Below are positions 20,919 through 32,600 of a stretch of 64,000 nt of DNA, in pieces. The translations under genes and the position numbers were made by a program. The notes under the pieces are model-generated. The model searched no databases, was not told where the DNA came from, and saw nothing but the letters and a program-made list of their open reading frames with translations. How positions within the stretch are numbered: the first letter of the stretch is position 1; each line of letters starts with the position of its first letter. Source of the DNA: Sphaerolaimus hirsutus (Eukaryota; Nematoda; Chromadorea; Monhysterida; Sphaerolaimidae); the NCBI GenBank assembly GCA_964036195.1, contig OZ038459.1, positions 6,073,206 to 6,137,205 on the forward strand. The letters are read 5' to 3'.

Positions 20919-21946
20919 ATTCATTTGGGGTGGTTTTTGGTGGGGATCATTGTGTTATTGTTTGTGGTGAGGGGGGTTGTATTTTGGTTTGTGAATTTTT
21001 AGTTTCAGTAATCGGATGGTTTTTTTATATCGTGTTCACTTTTTCGTGCATAATCCCTACCTTATCATATATTCCAAACCTTTTACCATTGGCAATCATC
21101 ATTTCACTCCTAGTTTCATATTCACTAAAACTGATTTATTTTCGGAAATTGTCATAATTTTCTAAATCAAGATGGATCGAAAATTCTTGAAATGAATTGG
21201 TCAAAAAGTTCAAATTTAAAGCGCTGCATTCACCAAAAAATCACCAAAGATTATGCGGACAATATTTACACTGATCACAGGTAAAAACTACGAAATTCTA
21301 TTTATCAGTCTCGTAAGCCACTTGTCCACAAATCTATACTCCCATACCAGCAATTGATACCAGCTATACTTCCATACCAGCAAAGTTGATCGGACTAAAA
21401 CTGCATGCACTGCACTGCGTGACACTTAGAAAGTGTACATTTACAACCAACACTTAGAAAGTGTACATTTACAACCAAAATTGAAAATTTTTATAATGTT
21501 AAGTGGTGCGGGTGCATAATCGGCAAAGCGGGGAAAGCGGCAGAAGTTCTATGAACAGTTACAAGCTGTGCGATTCACTACGATTAATTTCGCAAGTGGA
21601 CAAGTGATCACAATAGATGTAAGTAAAAGTAAAGTTGAGTGACAATCAGGTAGGCTCACAGATTAAGAGGAAATTTTTTATGTTCAACTACGTGTCACTT
21701 ATCGCCACGTAAATACCTTTACTATTTATTTACTTACTGCTTATTGCCACTTGTCCGCAGTCGGATGTAAATCTAATCTAGCAGAAGAACTGGTGATGGA
21801 AAAAGCGCCATGGCGCTTTTCCATCGCTACACAAAACTTAATTAAGATACATGACTCAGAATCCATTCACCATGCCACTCACTTCACTGCCATTTTACAA
21901 GCTCCCTATGAGCTTGCAAAGTGGCAGTTACACTTGTGAAATGACC
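20919..21946. other. Intergenic region between PRDX6 and FUN14-like copy 1
   Basis: Converging genes end at 20918 (+) and 21947 (-). The gap holds a short direct repeat (CACTTAGAAAGTGTACATTT, near 21423 and 21452) and a very short family B remnant at about 21793-21828. No gene seen. Confidence 0.5.
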
Positions 21947-24442
21947 CTAAAACAGTTTGCTGGTGACCATGGCGGCGAGCAGCACGCAGACGGCGTAGGA
22001 GGTCAGAATGACCACGTTGCGCTCGACGAACATTTTCAGCTGAAACGGGATGGATTGTTTGGCCTGAAAATGGATGGTATTTGTAGGTTTTTATTTTTTT
22101 GCCCATTTTCACCTTGATAATAGTCAATTCTTTCAGTGACTTTTTTCAGCTCAATATTTTTGCCCATATTTATATTAACGTATATTATACCTATTTTAGT
22201 ATTTATATTCAAACTTTCAGCTTTTCTCCCCACAGGTGGGGCGATTTTTCGCCCATTTTGCATTCTATAGCTTGACAAATTTTTTATTTATTTAACTTCT
22301 GCACTTCCTAATTTTTCTCATGCTTTATCTATCTCTACAGAGCCGTAATTTACAATCTAGATACATGTGTAGCAATTGTCAATACCGAGCCATCAGCTGC
22401 GGACATATAACACCCCTGAACATTTAACACCCTGGACACTTGCATGTGGTCAGTTGGCATAAAATACCCCTAGAAATCTGAGTGCACGCAATGCATTCGC
22501 ATGCGCTGAGCCTGTGCCTCTGCATGGACGCCTGCTGTGCATGGCGGCCCGGTGTGCATGTAGGGTGGGCCAACATGCGCACCGGGCCACCATGCACAGC
22601 GGGCACCCGCATGCGCACCGGGTTTACATGCACAGAAGGCATCTGTCCCATGTCCATGTTACCATGCATGCCACAACGCCCACACCCACCTGGGACTTGT
22701 TTGGGTCGTAGAGCTGGTCGAACTGGCGGCGCACCTTGCTGCCCATGTCCTTGACGTCGCTCTTCCACGTGCCGCCGTCCGTTCGGAGGTAGCCCTTCTG
22801 CCGCGCGTACTGAGGGGGTTGGCTCAAAGTTCAAAAAGATTTACCATGGAAAATGATACGATTTCTTCAAGGTTTATTTATTTTAGCTGCAAAAGAATAG
22901 ATTTTCTGTGCACGCGTACTTTTTAAAAGTATACAGTTTACTCAGTACTAGGGTCTGTCAAGTAAATGTAAATGAGGCGTCTAATCCTAAAAGTCGATAA
23001 GTCCACAAAATGCTATTTTGAGTAAATCGCATTTTAAGTTTCAAACCCAAATCCCGTGGTGCGTATCAAATTTGGCTCTCTCATGTTTTCCATTAAGTTC
23101 CATATGTTGACAATAAAGTGTCAAATTTTCAGCCCCTGCTCTCAACGTATATGTGAAAAATGGGGTGTCCATAAAATTCCATTCGGTCAGAGCAAAACTG
23201 TTGGTGGGAGGGAAATGGACTTGTCGACTTCTTGCACGCGAGAACATTTTTGTTCCCGCCCGCGTTGCGCCTCCCTTATGGGAAATTTATGCACTTGTCG
23301 ACTTTTAGAAATCGATGCCAATAGTGGACTTATCACATTTCTTGGGGGTTTTTTTCCATAAAAAAGGATGCGGAGGATGGACTTGTCGACTTTTAGCCCA
23401 AAACTAAGTCGACTTGTCGACTTCTCGCCCAAATTTTGTCATTTTTCCCAAAAAATGTCAAATTTGGCACTATGCCATATGGGCACGTGAGGTCAAAAAA
23501 ATTATGGAAAATGATGAAAAATCTGCGGAAGTAGCCCCAGATGACGTTTCCGGGCCTAACTCGAAATGTTCATAATTTGGACTTGTCGACTTTTAGAATT
23601 GGACGCCTCAATACATTTTAACAACAGCAGTTGAGACGGGCCTGTGCCTCTGTGCATGTTTACCCGCTGTGCATGTCAGGAGTATTCAAGACTTTGAGCC
23701 TCCAGGGGGTTGGATAGATGGCTCATCGCGCCTCTGGAGGGATAGATAGCTAGGAAAAAAAATTTAGGGGGTTTGGGGGTTCGTGGGGGTTCATTGTATA
23801 GGCTTTTCCATAATGAGGAAAAAAGGTAGAAAAATCGTTAAAAGTAGGTGAAAAATTACTAAAAATTGGTATATAAGCACATATACTACAAGAAATAGCT
23901 GAAAATAGACAATAAAACACATGAACTAGTGATTTTGAAGGTGAAAATGTATAAAATGGTATGAAAATGAGCGATTTTGTGTAAAAATTAGGGTCTACAT
24001 GCACAGCGGGTAAACATGCACAGAGAGCCTCAGTCGTTGAGACCACTGCAGTAATGGCGCCAGGACCATTAAACCCTGAAGCTACAGGGAAACACGCGCC
24101 TGCACAGCGATGAGCCCCAAAGCGCCGGCGGCCGCTGCCAACGGCCCGTATGCCGCCGTGACAGTTCCGCACACCCTGCAAAATGTAAATGCGTGCATTT
24201 TTGTAGATTTTTCTATTTTGCACTGGAAAGATTGAAAGTGTTTGTTTTTTTTGCAAGTTTTGCGGGTAGGCGCCAGAAATGTGAAAAACTAGCAGGCCAG
24301 TGGCAGATCCTATAAGGAGTTGTTCCTTATCATCCTTTCTGGTAGAACTGTGAAGTGAATCTTGCGCATTGTGGACGGCATCACCAACCTTATCGGCCGC
24401 ACTATTAACCTTGGCACTCAACTTATCCGCAGTTGACGTCAT
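21947..24442 (-). CDS. FUN14-domain-like membrane protein, copy 1, four exons
   Basis: Exons on the minus strand: 24442-24294, 24175-24100, 22809-22690, 22039-21947 (stop TAG), about 145 residues. FUN14 family proteins are small membrane proteins, best known at the outer mitochondrial membrane where FUNDC1 acts in mitophagy. Resemblance here: QLLIGSATG followed by a glycine/alanine-rich segment ending GALGLIAVQ, then a basic amphipathic stretch (KSDVKDMGSKVRRQFDQ), then a C-terminal membrane segment NVVILTSYAVCVLLAAMV. I see no clear Y-x-x-L LC3 motif at the N-terminus. Introns 1 and 2 appear to use GC donors. A longer upstream start exists at 24529; the Met at 24442 is chosen because the paralogue begins equivalently. 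Exon structure matches copy 2 exactly in phase and length. Confidence 0.7.
22973..23610. mobile_element. Family D inverted-repeat element, copy 2
   Basis: Begins TGAGGCGTCTAATCC and ends GGACGCCTCA; the interior repeats GACTTGTCGACTTC phrases. It sits in intron 2 of FUN14-like copy 1. Confidence 0.75.
23636..24030. repeat. Dispersed repeat, family N copy, inverted relative to window start
   Basis: Matches 1-237 in reverse orientation, including CCTGTGCCTCTGTGCATG and the GGATAGATGGCTCATCGCG segment. It lies in intron 2 of FUN14-like copy 1. Confidence 0.7.
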
Positions 24443-25184
24443 TTTTGACACAAAGGGTGGCTTGGTTACGGTATCTGGGTTACGGTAGACGAGATAATAA
24501 GTATACTCGACGGACCGCACACTATGCATTTTTATGAAGGAAACACTCCATCATGACGTCATGATTGATAAAATTATAATTGTTCCAGCAAAAATGAAAA
24601 AAACGTTTCAGGAAAGTATATTCGTCGCTTGCACATCTCTTCACTCGACTTTTTACTTTTTAAATAATTTTTGTTTTTTTATGAAAGTGCATATTTACAT
24701 AAGTACCCTGCCCCTGACTATAAGTAATTTTGGGCGCATACTACGCGGTTCGCCGAGTATAACCATAAAAATAATCGCGCGTTTCAGGTGATTTGAAAAA
24801 TAAATAGGTATGCAAGCATGCACATTGGATGATAACTTCCAATAAAATGACGGCTTTACAAAATATCGTCTGCAACTGATGCCGAATTTATTGTGCAGGA
24901 CATTTTCGAAAGAAAATACTAGTATTCTTAGAGCACGAAATAAAGCAGAAATAAAGACGAAAATCGCGAAAAAACCAAAAACTACAAAAGAAAAGTTGCG
25001 ATACTTATAATTTTTAATATCTTTTGCCCCCTCAAGCCCCCCCCCCCCAGAAAATGTTTCAGCTATCTATCTTTAAACAGGTACGATGTGCTAACTATCC
25101 AGTCCCGCGGGGGTCAAAATTTTGAAGACCCCACTTGCAAGGCAGGCGCACTGTTACTACTTCTAGAGAGAGTTTACTTGAGAG
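24443..25184. other. Region upstream of FUN14-like copy 1
   Basis: Contains the presumed 5' flank of the minus-strand gene. A 30-bp stretch ending AATAAATAGGTATGCA near 24800 resembles one at about 29040 upstream of copy 2 (GCATATTGGATGATAACTTCC shared), so the duplication includes upstream sequence. No other gene seen. Confidence 0.55.
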
Positions 25185-25970
25185 TAGTGATGGAATGGCG
25201 CCATGGCGCTGGCGCCATTAGAGGGCGCCATTGGCGCCCTTTTTCTGTGGCGCCCTTGGCGCCTGGCGCCCACATTCTGAAAGGCGCCCTTGGCGCTTGG
25301 CGCCCTTTTTCCGTGGCGCCCTGCTTTAGAAGGGCGCCAGCATGGTTTCACGGTGAGTGCTGTGTAAACGAAAAAAAATGAAAAACGCATCCGTGGATGA
25401 TCTAAATTCGCCAGAAAAATGGACGGAGTGGTGTGAGTGGGTGGAAATCTTTCGTCCAACGGTTCATCAGATCTGTCTTACGGATCAGAAGACAAGAATG
25501 ATGGACCGTCTAACTTGCAAAATCATAAAAAAAGGATTTAAATCGTTGCAATTAGGAAACATTGTTTGGAAAGGTCTATTTGTAATGAATGGAATGTTGT
25601 CAAATGACAATTTCCATTGCGTTTGAATTCGTCATGTGGATTTTATTCGAAAAAAATTCGTTGCTAGCCCTGTTTTTGTTCATTACATATCCTGGAGAAC
25701 GCGAATTACGAAGTGAATGCGCGTACAAGGGTGCTGTAAAACATTTTTAGCACACGCATGGTGTTGTAGGCACTTTTTTATCCTGGCGCCCTTGGCGCCT
25801 GGCGCCCTATTTTCCAAATGGCGCCATGGCGCCCTTGGCGCTTGGCGCCCTCTTTCCGTGGCGCCCCTGGCGCCCACTTTCTGAATGGCGCCATGGCGCC
25901 CTTGGCGCCCTTGGCTCTTGGCGCCCACTTTCCGAATGGCGCCATTTTTTCTGGCGCTTTTCCATCACTA
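25185..25970. mobile_element. Family B hAT-like element, long copy
   Basis: Ends TAGTGATGGAATGGCGCC and GGCGCTTTTCCATCACTA. The flanks CTTGAGAG (25177-25184) and CTTGCAAG (25971-25978) agree at six of eight positions, a probable diverged duplication. Two GGCGCC-rich arms enclose about 430 bp of non-repetitive sequence holding a small frame (25378-25626) of no recognised family. Confidence 0.7.
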
Positions 25971-26825
25971 CTTGCAAGGTACAGGGTCAATGTTTCCACT
26001 AAAAATAACCAAGTATTACGCGGAGAATACGTTCATCACAGGTCAAAACACTATGGAATTCTATTTGGTGCCTCGTAAAGCCTGTCCACAAATCTATATG
26101 CGCATACCATCAAATAAATTGAAATATTTTCAAGTTGACTAGCACAGAGACTACAAATACTTCATACATTAACGTGAATGTACACTTACAAAGTGTACAT
26201 TCACAACCAAAAAATTTAACTATTGAGTGACACATGCGTATTACCGTATGCTAATAGAAGGGCGCCCTTCTATATTTTTTTGGAATTGAGCCAATTCCTC
26301 CAATACTCATCTGGAGTGGGTGTAAAAGTCACCAGACGGGTTTCGTGTGTCTGGTTTAGGTTTGGAAGATTTGGTCAAACTTTTACCCGCCCTTGTATTA
26401 TAAGAAATACGGTATACATACGGCGAAAATGGCGGAAAGCGGCTAAAGTTACATAAAAAAGTTGCATGCTGAGCAATTCACATGTTCTTAGGATCAATTT
26501 CACAAATGGACAAGTTGCCACAATATATTGGTAAATAAAAAGTCGAGTGACAGTAACCTCAAAGATTATAAGGACATTTTTAAGTTCAAACGTGTGTCGC
26601 TTAGTTCCACCTATTCTGCTCCAGTATTCAGCTCTTACTATTTACTAACCGCATATTGCCAGTTGTCCACAATCGGAAGTAAACCGAATCTAAATTAGCA
26701 GCACAATGTAAATATGTAATCAAATACAATAAATCACCAACTCAATGCACCCAGCACTCTTAACAGCGCCGGCAAAGTAGCCTTTCACAGGCTTGCAAAG
26801 TGGCGGTGACACTTGCAAGATGATC

Positions 26826-28940
26826 CTAGAGCAGTTTGCTGGTGACTATCGCGCCCAGCAGCACGCAGGCGGCGTAGGAGGTCAGAATGACCACGTTGCG
26901 CTCGACGAACACTTTCAGCTGAAACGGGTTGGACATAGGCTCGCTACTCATCTAAACCCACTACTCATCTAACTGGCACTCATCTAGATCTACCTGGTAC
27001 TTTTCTTTACCCCCTATTCGAGGGGGGTTAAGTTTAGTACAGGCTGGTGTAGCCGGTGTTTATATTGGTTAAAAAATGGTTTTTTGTTTGTTGGTGTTCC
27101 TAAAAAAACTTTGAAAGAACACCGGTCATCCCTACAACTTATAACCTTTTTCAGCTTTATATCTTAGCTATGTTCGAGGCGTACGAGGTGATTTTTGTTG
27201 CTTTTTTGCATCCTATAACTAGACAAAAATTATTAATCGACCTTCTTTGCCCCCAGCGGTTTGCAACCAATATCTTTTTGATATGTACACCCCCGCAACC
27301 CTAAATCTTGGCTGCGTGCCAAAAATCCCGCACACACCTGGGGCTTCTTTGGGTCGTAGAGCTGGTCGAGCTGGCGGCGCACCTTGGAGCCCAGCGCCTT
27401 GGCGTCGCTCCTCCACGAGCCGCCGTCCATGCGGATGTAGCCCTTTTGCCGCGCGTACTGAGGGGCCGAAGTTCAATTGGATTTTCCGTGTTTCTTACAG
27501 CAGAAGGGATACAAGTTTGCTGCCACAGGAAAAATGGCGTCATGCATTTAATCTATTTTAACGATTTTGAGCGAAAATTTGTGCAAAATTTCACAAAACT
27601 CCCTACAGATAGGCAGATAACAGGTAATAACAGCCAAAAAATTTGCCCCCGGGACAGATGAATAGCTGGCGGATTGTGAAAAGCGCCAGAACTTTGGCGC
27701 CAAGCGCCATGGTTCTTTTACATCACTACCCCGGGCCTACTGAAACCCGAGAATGGCGCCAGCGCCATTCCATACTGAAGATCGAAAGGAAACACGCACC
27801 TGCATGGCAATGAGTCCCAAAGCACCGGCAGCTGCAACCCAGGGCCCAGATTTCGCTGTGAAATGGCCGCACAGCCTGCAAAAGGTAATTATGAATTTTT
27901 GTAGTTTTCTATTCTGCGCCTATCCACTTCAAATTTATCCGCAAATTGTGCGCGGACTAGGTTTGGGACGATATATCGTATCGAATATCGACAAGTTTTT
28001 CTTATCAAATATCGATATCGAAAAGTCATATCGTCCCACCTAGGGTTGGAAAAAAAACGTTTTTTTTTAACTCGATGTTTTTTTTTAAAAAAAAACGTTT
28101 TTTTTTAAAAAAAAACGTTTTTTTTTAAAAAAAAACGTTTTTTTTTAAAAGCTCCCAGATATGACCTAGTGTCAACATATATAGGTATATCAGACACTGG
28201 CAATACTCTGTGATGTTAAATATGATCATATAATGGCTGTGGAGCCATGGGATAGCATTATAAGTGGTGATTTGTGTCAAAAATATCCATTTTTCGTCGA
28301 CATATCGTTCGTATATCGCCTTATAGTCGAATGTTCGTGACTTCAGGTAAAGTTTGGCACAGAATGGTGATCAAACAAGGTTATAAAAGGAGGTTGTTAC
28401 TTTGGGAGTGAAGTTACACATTGTGGAGGTACATGGAAGCACATTACCTCAATATTATATATTACAGCAACATATGTCGGCTTATTCACCCATGGTAGCA
28501 CATAGAAATGGATGTTTTGATACTAAAAATGCAACAAAACCAATGAAAACAACCACCAATGTCAATTTGTGTGTGAAATTGCGCGCTTGCGCGCAAAAAT
28601 TTTGCAAAATACCTAGTGCTTAGTACTAAAAATTTCAGCTGATGTTTTTTTTTAAAAAAAAACATTTCGGACGTCATGTTTTTTTTTAAAAAAAAACGTT
28701 TTTTTTTAAAAAAAAACGTTTAAAAAAAAACATCGGCCAACCCTAGTCCCACCACACATCAAAAACAAACAAAAAAGTTTTTATGCGCAAAATGTGAGAA
28801 ACCAACAAGCCAGTGGCAGATCCAATGAGAAGTTGTTCCTTTTCATCCCTGGAACAACTGTCGTATGCACCTTCGACATTGTCGACTGCACTGTCAATCT
28901 TGGCACTCAACTTATCCGCTGTTGACGTCATTGTTGACAT
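26826..28940 (-). CDS. FUN14-domain-like membrane protein, copy 2, four exons
   Basis: Exons: 28940-28807, 27875-27800, 27457-27338, 26918-26826 (stop TAG), about 140 residues. The lengths 76, 120 and 93 bp of exons 2-4 equal those of copy 1, and the proteins are close throughout (exon 3 starts YARQKGYIRMDGGSW, exon 4 FVERNVVILTSYAACVLL). The donor of exon 1 is GGCTT|GTTGG in phase 2, and exon 2 donates at CAG|GTGCGT where copy 1 has CAG|GCGCGT. The same family reasoning applies: two membrane segments and a basic linker. Intron 1 hosts a complete family F hAT element. This is a tandem, same-strand duplicate; divergence is highest in the N-terminal tail. Confidence 0.7.
27676..27730. mobile_element. 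Short family B remnant
   Basis: GTGAAAAGCGCCAGAAC at the left and TCTTTTACATCACTA at the right, with GGCGCC words between. It lies next to exon 2 of FUN14-like copy 2. No clean target duplication. Confidence 0.5.
28041..28745. mobile_element. Non-autonomous hAT-like element, family F copy 1
   Basis: Ends TAGGGTTGG and CCAACCCTA with an exact 8-bp duplication GTCCCACC (28033-28040, 28746-28753). Sub-terminal arrays alternate runs of T and A around ACG. The middle shares blocks with the copy at 36482-37164 in reverse orientation, and carries GCGCGCTTGCGCGCAAAAAT also found in family E. Confidence 0.92.
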
Positions 28941-28945
28941 AAACC

Positions 28946-29667
28946 GTGCAATATGGTGGCTGGGTTACGGTAGCTGGGATAGGGTAGCCAATAAAATCAG
29001 TAATCATGAAACTAATTGCGTTTCAAGTGGTTGGGAAAATAAATTTGTATGCAGGCATGCATATTGGATGATAACTTCCAATAAAATCATGGCTTAATAA
29101 AAATGGCGTCTGCAAGCGATGCACAAATTTATTGTGTACAGCATTTTCAAACGAAGTCACTACTAGAAATCTTTTTTTTTGATGAATGTGAAAACGTGCA
29201 AGCAACATACAACAGAGGGTAGAAATGAAGACGAAAATCACGATAAAAACGAAAAATTACAAAATAAAAACGCGTAGAAGTCATTTACAGTGAATACTTT
29301 TACCGTTGTTGACTAAATGCATACGTATACAAAAAAGTAAGTAAGTATGTGAAGTAATCATGTATGAAAAAGCGGAGGCAACTGCAAATACACATAATAC
29401 CCGGTATTTCCGATATATTGTCGTAACTGTTACGCAAAACATGCAGTGTTGTCAGTAATCAGTGTATATTGTTGTAGTGTCACATATCCGGTAGGTAAGC
29501 TATTTATTATTTCCAATACTGACACATCGAAATGGTGACATCATTGCAGGGCCCAGATTCAATCAGAACGTAAGGCGCCCAACGTAAAGCACCGAGCAAC
29601 ATTTCACGCGCCTTACTCGCGCCTTTGATTCTAACTGAACCGAACCTACCTACCTACCCCCTCCCCA
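28946..29667. other. Intergenic region between FUN14-like copy 2 and the PRDM-like gene
   Basis: AT-rich, with the block shared with the 5' flank of FUN14-like copy 1 near 29040-29090. No gene or complete element recognised. Confidence 0.5.
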
Positions 29668-32600
29668 TCAACCATCAACCTTCCCTAAGGCGCCGTGCAC
29701 CCTACGCATGTGCTTCCTCAAATCAGCCGCGGCAACGTAGCAGCAGGGACACAAGTGGCACCGGTGATTGTAGGCGTTGTCGTGACGTTTCAGGTGCGCG
29801 CGCAGCTCGTGCTGCGACGAGACGCACTTGCCGCACGTGTCGCAGCGGTGGATCGAGGGCTGTGGGGGGGGGGGGTTGTTCATCAACTTTTGTCATTGTG
29901 AAAATCAATAAAAATATTTACCAAATTTTACCACTGAAAAAGTCTGCTGTAATGAAAATATGTAATTTTGTAAAATATCAATATGATATGCTAGAAAAGT
30001 ATGCTTTAGCAGCTTTACAACCCCCCCCCCCCAGTTTGTTCCTACAAAAGATTGGCTACATTACTTTGCCGAAAATAAGTAAAAATTACATGAAATTGCA
30101 TCTTTCATCAAAATATGGTAAATATTTGTTCAATACGGATGGCATGTATCGTTCTTCATCCTGCCCATTCCCCTGAAGTCGCGTTATGCACAATAGTCGA
30201 CAACAGTTTTTGATATCGACTCAGATTTTTGCTGACCAGTCGCAGAACCGTGTTCAAATGTGAACGTTGAATCACGTGCTTTTGAATATGGAGCCCAAAC
30301 AAAATCTGAATTGACGTGGGTCTGAATCAGGTGACAGCTGCGGCAGTCCCAAACCGTGCGTGTAAAATGCGCTGCAAAATGTCAAATGTTATTCAAAGTG
30401 TTACAAGTCATGTAAAAAATTCCCTGTAATATGGCACGTGTAGGCTTGACAAACATTTGACATTTTACTCTGGGTCTGGTATCAACTAGTGCGCGTAGCG
30501 CCCGAACACATAAAAATACACGACAACAAGCGTAGGCACCTTCTGCGTACTCTGCGCGTGCTCCACAGAGTGTTTTTTCCTCTCATGTCTGCTGCGCGCT
30601 TGCGGCTTGCTGTAGCTTATGTCGCAGTAGCGACACCCGAATCTACCCCCCGTTGTGGGCGGAGCTTCGTCTGGGCCCGATGCCAATTGGACGGGTTGAG
30701 TGTCTTGCGAGCTGATTTCGCTCTTGGGTTCTTCCTTTGGGATATCGTTACTGGCTTCGGAAGGCGCGTTGTTGTTGTTGGTGGGCGACGTTTTTTCTGT
30801 GGATTGAAAATTGAACCAGAGTAGATCGACTCTAAATTGAGCCAGAGTAGTACAGTAGATGTATTTTTTTGGGAAACCCGGTTCGTCATAAATTAAAAGG
30901 AATATTACAAAACTTAACTACTATTTGACCAAAAACAGTAAACGATAGGGTTGGGGACTCTTCCCCCACAGCCGGACTCCATTATTTCCATTGGCTGTGC
31001 TTGCCCATTTTGTATATAGAGTAAAGTGCATGTAGGCGGAGCCTCGCGGACCTTTAGCGCTTTGCCGCATGGAAATCGATGTCAAGCCTCAAGCCGATGA
31101 AAGTTTAAAAGGCATAAACTCGGTCGCTCCGGTATGTTGAATGGCAAGTTTGGTGCCAATTCGACGGTAAAAATGGTTTGGCTACCGTCCCTGAACCTCC
31201 TACCCCAAAAACTGAGCCAAGCTATCTAGGTATCTATGTGGCACGATTTTTTTTGCGGGGGGGGGAGGGGTTCGCGGGGGTTTAATGTATCGGCATTCTC
31301 GAGGTATAGTAAGAAGAAAACGGAGAAAAATCGCTCAAAGGTGAAAACGGCTCAAAATCGGTATATGGTACAAGCACATATAGTACAAGAAATAGCTGAA
31401 AATATGCAATAAAACACACGAACTAGCGATTTTGGAAGTGAAAATCTATAAAAGGGTATGGAAAGCAGCTGACTTCGTGTCAATTTCGATTGTCCGTTTG
31501 CTCCATATGTTAAATATCTCAAAAATCGCTCACGATAGATGATATTATATTCGGGCGCGCACTTTAGATTAGGCGTACAATTGGGTGATTTTTTAAATTC
31601 ACTTTGACCAGCGGGTGGAACTCTCAAAAACCACTGCTTCACACCAGTGGGTAAATATTTAGTTCTTGTATCACATCTACTTGCTGTGCGAAACCCAGAA
31701 TGAACATAAATAATAAATAGACAGATAGGTTGGCGATTCGGGGAGGGGGGTTCGGGGGGGAATAGTAGTCAAAAATTTGCACCCGGGATAGATAGCCCCC
31801 CCCCCTCGGGTTACCCCCAACCCCTTCCTATCCCTGATGTGAACCCTGAGAGGGTCGTTAACTACAAAACCCCTCTAATAAAGCACACCTTGTTCCAACT
31901 TCTCAATGGTGCGGCGCTCGCGCATGCGCTCAGCCAGCGAGCGGCGCCAGCGGGAATCGTGCATTCGCACGTGGTGCTGCGTGGGGTGGGAATTTGACTA
32001 ATTTGAGGGTATTCGGGTTTCGGGTCAAAAATGTGCGGATGTAGGGTTCGGGTCGGATAACGACTATAGTAGTGCGGTTCGAACGGGATTGAGTTTATGG
32101 GATCGGGATCAGGATTGTTTTTTCGAGTTTTCAGGATCAGGATAGGGTTTTTGGGATCGGGATAAGTTTTTTGAGATTTCGGGATCGGGATTTAGGACCT
32201 AAGGGTACGACAGAAGTCACGGCAGGAGGAGCCTAACATGTCTATACGAAAACTCACCCACAGCATTTCATACGTGTAAAACTTTTCCGAACACTGTTCA
32301 CATGTGTATTTCCGTTCCATCACGATATTTCCGTGGGCGGTTTCCGAGTGCAGCGCCAGGGAAGATTCACTTCTGCAAGAACAAAATATGCACTATCATT
32401 TAATCTATCGGGAATATGATATATTTTTTAAATATACCGATTATCGGTAAATATAAATTTATTTACACTAGATATTTAGATTTTTGAAATCTTTGTAGAT
32501 CCTGTAGGGCACTACAGAATCACAATTTTGTTAATTTTCGATCTAGTCAAGCCAATAACGGGCATTTTTCTCGGCCGGGTCCAGTTTCGGGTACACCGGG

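Noticed and set aside
24176..24300. Non-canonical acceptor in FUN14-like intron 1
   Set aside because: Moving the donor to phase 2 (GT in copy 2, GC in copy 1) restores the frame with an AG acceptor.
23750..24529. 259-codon minus-strand frame as a single-exon gene
   Set aside because: It is exon 1 of FUN14-like copy 1 reading on through intron, exon 2 in a wrong frame and a dispersed repeat.
30300..30360. Extra zinc-finger-like CRSCHLIQTH segment
   Set aside because: It lies at a family I end and the flanking PRDM-like exons join in phase without it.
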